A DNA stretch of 5,932 nt, taken from assembly GCA_937877685.1 (NCBI GenBank), contig CALFGU010000090.1:1-5932 (forward strand), written 5' to 3'. This stretch comes from an uncultured Prevotella sp. GTDB taxonomy: Bacteria > Bacteroidota > Bacteroidia > Bacteroidales > Bacteroidaceae. The first letter of the stretch is position 1. Every line of letters begins with the position of its first letter. The position numbers and the translations under genes were made by a program. Positions 1-4,648 of this stretch are shown in pieces. The notes beneath the pieces were generated by a model, which was given only the letters and a program-made list of their open reading frames with translations, was not told the DNA's origin and ran no database searches.

Positions 1-20
1 CTCACCGCTAAAGCGGTCCC

Positions 21-42
21 CTCCCCCTATAAACAGGGGGAG
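21..42 (-). terminator. GC-rich hairpin downstream of the last paaK, possible terminator or REP-like repeat
   Basis: CTCCCCCT (21-28) and AGGGGGAG (35-42) form a perfect 8-bp stem around a 6-nt loop, 41 nt past the paaK stop in the direction of transcription. A second hairpin, ACCGC-TAAA-GCGGT, follows at 4-17. Neither is followed by a U-tract within the window, so intrinsic termination is uncertain. A transcript-stabilising 3' structure or a dispersed REP-like repeat fits equally well. Confidence 0.4.
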
Positions 43-58
43 AGCGCCGTCCGGTTTT

Positions 59-86
59 CGTTCACCGTTAATCGTTCACCGTTTTA
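59..86. repeat. Two tandem 14-nt units over the paaK stop codon
   Basis: CGTTCACCGTTAAT (59-72) is followed by CGTTCACCGTTTTA (73-86), also readable as four related 7-nt words. The last three bases are the TAA stop of the second paaK on the minus strand. Such gap-filling words are, from memory, common between Bacteroidota genes. Confidence 0.8.
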
Positions 87-1403
87 CTTTCCCTTCTCCC
101 AATCCGAGAAGTCGCGCTTGTCGAGTACGTGCTTTGCCTTACCCATTGAGCGCTGGATGGTTCCGGGAGGTTGGATGTGGATATTGGGTTTGATACCTGT
201 TACAGACACGAGGCGGTCGTAGAGATACTTAATGAAGGGCATCTGCTTGGCGGGGTTGGGCGAGAAGAGGTCTTCGCGGAGTTCCACGTCAAGGTCGAAG
301 GTATCTTCATTATGCTTACGGTCCACGGTGATAAAGTACTGCGGTGTGAAGGCAGGGAATTCGGTAAGAATGGCTTCAATCTGGCTGGGGAAGACATTGA
401 CACCGCGGATGATAAGCATGTCGTCGCTACGTCCGAGAATCTTACCCATGCGCACGGCAGTACGTCCGCAACGGCACTTTTCGTAAATGAGGTGCGTAAG
501 GTCACGGGTGCGGTAGCGGATGATAGGCATGGCTTCCTTACAGAGGGAAGTGAAGACGAGTTCCCCACGTTCACCGGGCGCTACAGGTTCGAGCGTGTCG
601 GGATTTACAATTTCGGGATAGAACATGTCTTCCCAAACGTGCGTACCGTCTTGATATTGGCATTCTCCGCCCACACCAGGACCCGACATTTCCGTAAGTC
701 CGTAAATATCGATGGCCTTAATGCCGAGTTTGTCTTCCAACTCACGGCGGATACCCCATGTCCAGGGTTCTGCGCCGAAGAAACCGACGCGCAACTTGAG
801 GTCTTCCTTCTTGATGTCGCACTTCTTCATGACTTCCGTCAAGTGAAGGGCGTAAGAGGGGGTACAGCAAAGGGCGGTTGTGCCAAAGTCCTTCATGAGC
901 ATTACCTGTTTTTCGGAATTACCCGCAGAAGTGGGCAACTGAATGGCACCTAATTTATTCGCACCCTGATGCGCACCGAGTCCACCGGTGAAAAGGCCGT
1001 AGCCGTAAGACACCTGCACGACATCGCCAGGACCTACGTCGCCCACTGCCAAGACACGCGCCACACCTTCTGCCCAATTATCGAGGTCGTTTTGCGTATA
1101 GGTTGCCACAACGGGCTTACCTGTAGTACCCGAAGAGGCATGCACACGCACCACCTGCTCCATGGGCACCGCCTGAAGTCCAAAGGGGTATTCATCTCGG
1201 AGGTCGTGCTTCGTGGTAAAGGGAAGTTTTGTAATATCGTCGATAGACTTGATGTCCTCAGGGCGAATGCCCTTCTGGTCCATCTTCTTTTTGTAAAAGG
1301 GAACATTTTCGTAGCAACGCTTCACCGTTTCAATGAGGCGTTCTGACTGTAAGCGGCGCATGTCTTCACGAGACATGCACTCCATTTCGGGATTGTAAAT
1401 CAT
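84..1403 (-). CDS. paaK: Phenylacetate/aryl-CoA ligase, second copy (PaaK family)
   Basis: This 439-residue paralogue of the ligase at 2585-3916 is complete and aligns with it from end to end. Motifs: SSGTTGKP at 90-97; SYGYGLFTGGLGAHQG at 132-147, closer to classical PaaK than the first copy; GAEP at 210-213; IYGLTEMSGPG at 233-243; RYRTRDL at 296-302; GRSDD at 324-328 with Arg333; and GKAKHV with the likely catalytic Lys422. Cys248, Cys288, Cys310 and Cys312 (CRCGR) match the cysteines of the first copy. Differences near the pocket and A5 motif suggest a different aryl acid preference (inferred). I chose the ATG at 1401-1403 (MIYNPEMECMSRED). An in-frame TTG at 1431-1433 adds ten codons but lies in a repeated intergenic motif. 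The TAA stop lies inside a 14-nt tandem repeat. It is probably the last gene of the operon. Confidence 0.95.
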   Translation of the reverse strand: MIYNPEMECMSREDMRRLQSERLIETVKRCYENVPFYKKKMDQKGIRPEDIKSIDDITKLPFTTKHDLRDEYPFGLQAVPMEQVVRVHASSGTTGKPVVATYTQNDLDNWAEGVARVLAVGDVGPGDVVQVSYGYGLFTGGLGAHQGANKLGAIQLPTSAGNSEKQVMLMKDFGTTALCCTPSYALHLTEVMKKCDIKKEDLKLRVGFFGAEPWTWGIRRELEDKLGIKAIDIYGLTEMSGPGVGGECQYQDGTHVWEDMFYPEIVNPDTLEPVAPGERGELVFTSLCKEAMPIIRYRTRDLTHLIYEKCRCGRTAVRMGKILGRSDDMLIIRGVNVFPSQIEAILTEFPAFTPQYFITVDRKHNEDTFDLDVELREDLFSPNPAKQMPFIKYLYDRLVSVTGIKPNIHIQPPGTIQRSMGKAKHVLDKRDFSDWEKGK

Positions 1404-1425
1404 AATTAGAAGTTGATTACTCAAC

Positions 1426-1546
1426 TTTCGCAAGCTTCAGTTTCGTTAGGTTATGAGGTTATAAGGTTTTAAGGACTATGCAGTCCGAATGGTTCTTAAT
1501 AACCTCACAACCTTAAAACCTTAAAACAAGTTGAGCACTTGCGAAA
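1426..1546. repeat. Composite intergenic element, ACT/paaK gap
   Basis: This 121-bp element starts with TTTCGCAAG (1426-1434) and ends with its exact inverse CTTGCGAAA (1538-1546). Inside are three octamers, TTATGAGG, TTATAAGG and TTTTAAGG (1451-1474). A perfect hairpin GGACT-ATGC-AGTCC follows (1473-1486), then three inverted octamers, CCTCACAA and two CCTTAAAA (1503-1526). The two arms form an imperfect long inverted repeat. The element lies between the ACT stop and the second paaK start, ending 22 nt before that start. It may be a REP/MITE-like element, an mRNA structure, or both. No U-tract follows the hairpin, so a simple terminator is unlikely. Confidence 0.75.
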
Positions 1547-1552
1547 CTTGTT

Positions 1553-1975
1553 TTACACCATAAATTCAGTTTCGTTTAAGAGTTGGATAGCGTTCTCTTG
1601 AATCACCTTTTCAGCAAGGGTTACTTCGTCGGTGCGCATAATCAAAACGCCCTTACCTTTCCAAAGGAAGGAGTACATGTAAAGAATGTTTACGCCTGCA
1701 TCTGAAAGCGCCTTCACGGCAAGTGCAGCACGACCGGGTTCGTCATCAATCGTGATGGCCATAACGTCGGCAAGTTGCACGTTAATACCATTGTCCTTCA
1801 GAATGAGGTAAGCTTTGCCGGGGGCAGAACAGAGCACGCGGTAAATACCGTAGTCCTGCGTGTCGGCAATCGTCGAAGCGATGATTTGAATATTCGCACG
1901 ACTGAGCAAGTCAAGCACACGAATCAGCGTGCCACTCTTGTTCTCAATAAATATAGAAAGTTGTTTGATGGTCAT
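1553..1975 (-). CDS. Tandem ACT-domain protein, putative aromatic amino acid sensor
   Basis: This 140-residue protein consists of two ACT domains, about residues 3-70 and 72-137, with no fused catalytic domain. Each follows the beta-alpha-beta-beta-alpha-beta pattern: KQLSIFIENKSGTLIRVLDL starts the first, and MAITIDDEPGRAALAVKALS starts the second. Both have the glycine between the first strand and helix (residues 15 and 81) that often lines amino acid sites in ACT dimers. Stand-alone tandem-ACT proteins of this kind are, as I recall, often encoded beside PaaK ligases and IOR subunits. A role in sensing or signalling aromatic amino acid levels to this pathway is therefore plausible but inferred; I see no DNA-binding region. 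The start at 1973-1975 has no Shine-Dalgarno sequence, and its leader is a heptamer array beginning 13 nt upstream. The stop abuts the composite repeat that separates it from the second ligase. Confidence 0.9.
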   Translation of the reverse strand: MTIKQLSIFIENKSGTLIRVLDLLSRANIQIIASTIADTQDYGIYRVLCSAPGKAYLILKDNGINVQLADVMAITIDDEPGRAALAVKALSDAGVNILYMYSFLWKGKGVLIMRTDEVTLAEKVIQENAIQLLNETEFMV

Positions 1976-1988
1976 AGTTGTGAAATTA

Positions 1989-2040
1989 GAGAGTAGTGAG
2001 TAGTGAGTAGTGAGTAGTGAGTAGAGAGTAGTCCGTGCGG
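1989..2040. repeat. Outer left heptamer array with GTCC core
   Basis: There are six consecutive 7-nt units: GAGAGTA, four GTGAGTA, then GAGAGTA (1989-2030). They run straight into GTCCGTGCGG at 2031-2040, where TCCG/CGGA can pair. A GGAATTCC palindrome follows at 2043-2050. The array begins 13 nt upstream of the ACT-protein start codon, so it forms that gene's leader in the transcript. Confidence 0.9.
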
Positions 2041-2061
2041 AAGGAATTCCAATTTTTATTA

Positions 2062-2100
2062 GTGAGTAGAGAGTAGTCCATTCGGAGGATTTTTCCGGAT
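2062..2100. repeat. Inner left heptamers with GTCC core
   Basis: Two heptamers, GTGAGTA and GAGAGTA (2062-2075), precede GTCCATTCGGAGGA at 2076-2089. A second TCCGGA-like word (TTTTTCCGGAT) ends one base before the stop codon of the four-helix-bundle gene. The design repeats the outer left unit 45 bp further in. Confidence 0.85.
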
Positions 2101-2101
2101 G

Positions 2102-2455
2102 TTAATTCTTACCTTGTAAGGTTTTAGTAGATGCTACTATAAGGCGCAAGAGTTCTTGGCAATCTTCGTATATGCTATCAAATTCTTTTTGATTAATGTA
2201 GTTGCTTTCATAAAGAAGTTCAAGCCAATACTCTGTTTCAGCGCATTCTTTTTGAGCCACAAAAAGTCGAGCGCATAAATCAGCTTTTGACTGGGCGAAA
2301 GCGCCTTCTTTTGCGTTGGCCCCAATGCTTGTGCCACTGCGTAGGAGTTGCTTTGATAATATAAACTCTTTTTTCTCTTCCGTTAGATATTTATATAATT
2401 TAATGATTCTGAGAGCAAAAGACTTACTTTTCTCCAGGATAACACTTTCAGCCAT
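2102..2455 (-). CDS. Four-helix-bundle protein, 23S rRNA intervening-sequence (IVP/S23) family
   Basis: This 117-residue all-helical protein belongs to the family first met as open reading frames in intervening sequences of 23S rRNA genes and related to the Avd proteins of diversity-generating retroelements. Members with known structures form pentamers of four-helix bundles and bind nucleic acid; the cellular role of free-standing copies is not established. Seen here: the family core LLRSGTSIGANAKEG at 37-51, then a helix with ECAETEYWLELL at 70-81, with no signal peptide or membrane segment. A hand count gives about 37% GC, against roughly 50-60% in sampled lines of the adjacent ligase. The gene interrupts what otherwise looks like an ior-paaK-ACT operon and is bracketed by nested inverted heptamer repeats. 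These facts suggest an insertion rather than a pathway member. No reverse transcriptase, template/variable repeat or rRNA is present in the window. Confidence 0.9.
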   Translation of the reverse strand: MAESVILEKSKSFALRIIKLYKYLTEEKKEFILSKQLLRSGTSIGANAKEGAFAQSKADLCARLFVAQKECAETEYWLELLYESNYINQKEFDSIYEDCQELLRLIVASTKTLQGKN

Positions 2456-2478
2456 TGTGGTCTTTTTAAAAGGTTATT

Positions 2479-2502
2479 AATAGGTCCGGATGGACTACTC
2501 AC
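2479..2502. repeat. Inner right GTCC/GGAC core with one heptamer
   Basis: A 22-bp sequence at 2479-2500 is repeated exactly at 2531-2552. Its centre is GTCCGGATGGAC, a 4-bp GTCC/GGAC stem around GGAT. It runs into one inverted heptamer, TACTCAC (2496-2502). It lies about 24 nt upstream of the start codon of the four-helix-bundle gene. Confidence 0.9.
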
Positions 2503-2530
2503 AACCCCCATTGTGTTTTTTAGGGTGATA

Positions 2531-2582
2531 AATAGGTCCGGATGGACTACTCTCTACTCTCTACTCTCTACTCACTACTCTC
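2531..2582. repeat. Outer right GTCC/GGAC core with five heptamers
   Basis: The second exact copy of the 22-bp core (2531-2552) runs into five 7-nt units at 2548-2582: three TACTCTC, one TACTCAC, one TACTCTC. This array is the reverse complement of the one at 1989-2030. Only two bases separate it from the TAA stop of the first paaK at 2585-2587. Confidence 0.9.
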
Positions 2583-2584
2583 TG

Positions 2585-3916
2585 TTATTGGTACACCTTA
2601 CGCTTATCAACCACACGCACCGCCTTGCCTTCCGAGACAGGGAGTGTGCCCTTCGGGAGCAACTTGACGTGGGGCGTGAGCAGGATTTCGTCCTTCAACG
2701 CACGCTGTATGCGGTTGGTAAGTTCCTGCAAGCGGCGGAAGTCATCGGTGAAGAGTTCCTCCAATTCCACTTCAACGGTCATGTTGTCGTTATCGGCATC
2801 CGTAGTGAGCGTAATGAGGTAATTGTTCGCCAGTTCGGGGAAAGTCATGAGGATCTTCTCAATCTGAATCGGGAAGATGTTCACCCCGCGAAGCACCATC
2901 ATGTCGTCACTTCTACCTCTCATGCGGTCAATACGCACATGGTTGCGACCACAAGGACAAGTGCGACCGAGCACACGGGTTAAGTCGCGGGTGCGGTAAC
3001 GAAGCAAGGGCATGGCTTCACGACAGAGTGACGTCAATACGAGTTCGCCAATTTCACCATCAGCAACGGGTTCCAAGGTTTCGGGATCTACGATTTCTAC
3101 GATGTAATAGTCTTCCCAGAAGTGGAGACCATTTTGCTCTTGACACTCAAAACCGACACCAGGACCACACATTTCGCTCATGCCAAAAGAGTTGTAGGCC
3201 TTCACGCCCATCATTTCCTCAATGCGGCGACGCTGTTCCTCCGAATGGGGTTCGGCACCGATGGCAAGAACTTTCAATTTGGTATCCTTGCGAGGGTCAA
3301 CCCCCGCACTCTGCATCACTTCGTAAAGGCGCGTTACATAAGAGGGCACCGCATGAAGGGCAGTCGTACCGAAGTCCGTCATGAACTTAATCTGACGCAA
3401 GGAATTTCCGGCAGCAGCAGGGATGGTCAACATGCCCATACGCTCTGCGCCATACTGAAATCCGAGACCGCCGGTAAACATGCCGTAACCGCTGGAATTT
3501 TGGAACACATCGTCGGGGCGAAGTCCCACCATCCACAGGTTACGTGCCACTTGATTCGCCCACTCTTCCAAGTCCTTCTTCGTGTGAAGGATTACCGTGG
3601 GCGTACCCGTCGTACCGCTGGAAGAGTGCAAGCGGGTGCACTCACGAAGGGGCACACTCGCCATGCCGAAAGGATAGGTATCGCGCAAATCTGCCTTTGT
3701 GGTAAAAGGAATTTTGCGAATATCGTCAAGACTCTTGATGTCCTCGGGTTTGAGTCCGATTTCCTCAAAGCGTTGCTTGTAGAAGGGCGAATTCATGCAG
3801 TGACGCACGGTAGCCTGTAGGCGTTCCAACTGAAGCGCAGAGATTTGCTCGCGCGTCATGGTCTCCATCTCCTCATGGAGGTAGGGACAGGTGTCAGGGG
3901 GAAAGTTTCTGCTCAT
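2585..3916 (-). CDS. paaK: Phenylacetate/aryl-CoA ligase, first copy (PaaK family)
   Basis: This 443-residue AMP-forming ligase joins an aryl acid to CoA using ATP, or may run the other way. Full adenylate-forming layout: phosphate-binding loop SSSGTTGTPT at 98-107; aryl-pocket region SSGYGMFTGGLGFQYG at 141-156; GAEP at 220-223; SFGMSEMCGPG at 243-253; RYRTRDL at 306-312; hinge region GRSDD at 334-338 with Arg343; and the C-terminal GKAVRV with the likely catalytic Lys431. Cys258, Cys298, Cys320 and Cys322 (CPCGR) are matched in the second copy and could form a metal site (inferred). The sequence resembles, from memory, structurally characterised Bacteroides PaaK-like proteins. The start at 3914-3916 lies 12 nt after the iorB stop, with a weak GGTGGTG ahead of it. 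The stop codon is two bases from a heptamer repeat array. The exact aryl substrate cannot be read from the sequence. Confidence 0.95.
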   Translation of the reverse strand: MSRNFPPDTCPYLHEEMETMTREQISALQLERLQATVRHCMNSPFYKQRFEEIGLKPEDIKSLDDIRKIPFTTKADLRDTYPFGMASVPLRECTRLHSSSGTTGTPTVILHTKKDLEEWANQVARNLWMVGLRPDDVFQNSSGYGMFTGGLGFQYGAERMGMLTIPAAAGNSLRQIKFMTDFGTTALHAVPSYVTRLYEVMQSAGVDPRKDTKLKVLAIGAEPHSEEQRRRIEEMMGVKAYNSFGMSEMCGPGVGFECQEQNGLHFWEDYYIVEIVDPETLEPVADGEIGELVLTSLCREAMPLLRYRTRDLTRVLGRTCPCGRNHVRIDRMRGRSDDMMVLRGVNIFPIQIEKILMTFPELANNYLITLTTDADNDNMTVEVELEELFTDDFRRLQELTNRIQRALKDEILLTPHVKLLPKGTLPVSEGKAVRVVDKRKVYQ

Positions 3917-3928
3917 AACACCACCGTT

Positions 3929-4495
3929 TTATTCGCCATAACCTGCCTGGAAGGCCTTAATATTTGCCTCAACAATCGCCTCACCCTTGCGCGCAAAAAT
4001 AGTGCGAATAGCATCGCAGAGTTGATCGGGAGTAAGAATCTGAAGATAGCGTGCTGCCATGCCGAGAAGCACCATGTTTGCACCGCGCGCATTACCCGCA
4101 TTCTTTGCAACTTCCTCAATATCCATCGCTACCGAAGGCAGACTTTCAAGCGCTGCCGTTACGTCGGCCATTTCGGGATAGTTGGGGATGTTTACAAAGG
4201 GTTTGTTGCTCGTCACGATTTTACCATCGGCAGCAAGGTAAGGAAGATAACGCAGACTTTCCATGGGTTCCATGCTTATAATCATGTCTGCGCTGCCTTC
4301 GGCAATAAGGTCGCTATAAATTTCTGCGTCGGAAAGGCGCAAGTGACTCTGCACGTCACCGCCGCGCTGACTCATGCCGTGCACTTCAGCCTGCTTGAGG
4401 TTCAAACCTGCCTTTGTTGCCGCTTCGCCTATGATAGTTGCGATGGAGAGAATACCTTGTCCACCCACACCGCAAAGGATAATATCTTTCTTCAT
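3929..4495 (-). CDS. iorB: Indolepyruvate:ferredoxin oxidoreductase, beta subunit
   Basis: This 188-residue protein is the gamma-domain subunit that pairs with IorA and probably helps bind CoA and the 2-oxoacid in the cytoplasmic complex. Family motifs visible are CGVGGQG at 8-14, HGMSQRGGDVQSHLR at 39-53, and GANMVLLG at 138-145. It has only two cysteines (8 and 160), so it carries no iron-sulfur cluster of its own. I chose the ATG at 4493-4495, which gives the typical MKKDIILCGVGGQG start. The frame also runs upstream to a TTG at 4514-4516, but those seven extra codons lie partly in a repeated intergenic motif and are unlikely to be translated. There is no clear Shine-Dalgarno sequence. The stop is 12 nt before the first paaK start, so the two are almost certainly cotranscribed. 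Confidence 0.95.
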   Translation of the reverse strand: MKKDIILCGVGGQGILSIATIIGEAATKAGLNLKQAEVHGMSQRGGDVQSHLRLSDAEIYSDLIAEGSADMIISMEPMESLRYLPYLAADGKIVTSNKPFVNIPNYPEMADVTAALESLPSVAMDIEEVAKNAGNARGANMVLLGMAARYLQILTPDQLCDAIRTIFARKGEAIVEANIKAFQAGYGE

Positions 4496-4508
4496 AATAT
4501 TGTGGAAG

Positions 4509-4637
4509 TTTCGCAAGAACTCAACTTCTTAGGTTATTAGGTTTTAAGGTTATAAGGTTTGAGGTCCCGTGCGGGGACGCTCCCCTACCCTAATTTGACC
4601 TAAAATCTGTGAATGAAGAGAACTTATGTTTGCGAAA
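4509..4637. repeat. Composite intergenic element, iorA/iorB gap
   Basis: This 129-bp element has the same design as the one at 1426-1546. TTTCGCAAG (4509-4517) and the near-inverse TTTGCGAAA (4629-4637) form its ends. Inside are octamers TTATTAGG, TTTTAAGG and TTATAAGG (4534-4557), a GTCCC-GTGCG-GGGAC hairpin (4564-4578), and a degenerate inverted arm (CCCTAATTTGACCTAA, 4588-4603). The 25 nt at 4506-4530 match the reverse complement of 1525-1549 at 22 positions by hand alignment. It lies 13 nt upstream of the iorB ATG, within what should be one iorAB transcript. Confidence 0.75.
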
Positions 4638-4648
4638 ACTGAATAATC

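Larger units (their letters stand above)
1989..2582. mobile_element. Candidate cassette: four-helix-bundle gene within nested inverted heptamer repeats
   Basis: The gene at 2102-2455 lies between two layers of inverted repeats. The outer pair is six G(A/T)GAGTA heptamers at 1989-2030 facing five TACTC(T/A)C heptamers at 2548-2582. The inner pair is two heptamers plus a GTCC core at 2062-2100 facing a core plus one heptamer at 2479-2502. In every case the GTCC..CGGA core is on the gene side of the heptamers. The interior is AT-rich compared with the flanks. No transposase is present, so mobility would need help from elsewhere. The alternative is that the gene and the repeats arrived independently. 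I call this from symmetry, not from recognition of a known element. Confidence 0.4.

Noticed and set aside
171..953. A 260-codon plus-strand open frame
   Set aside because: It is antisense to the second paaK, which has complete family motifs; the product resembles no family and its length follows from the codon use of the real gene.
2102..2455. Diversity-generating retroelement accessory protein (Avd)
   Set aside because: Same superfamily, but no reverse transcriptase, template repeat or variable repeat is visible nearby.
2500..2521. CACAA-CCCCCA-TTGTG hairpin followed by six T on the plus strand, terminator-like
   Set aside because: The stem is only five base pairs and no plus-strand gene ends nearby; it lies between repeat units.
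1989..2582. CRISPR array
   Set aside because: The units are contiguous 7-nt words without spacers, and the longer repeat has only two copies on one side.
3122..3820. A 232-codon plus-strand open frame, and others antisense to the first paaK, iorB and iorA
   Set aside because: All lie opposite well-recognised genes and show no coherent domain.
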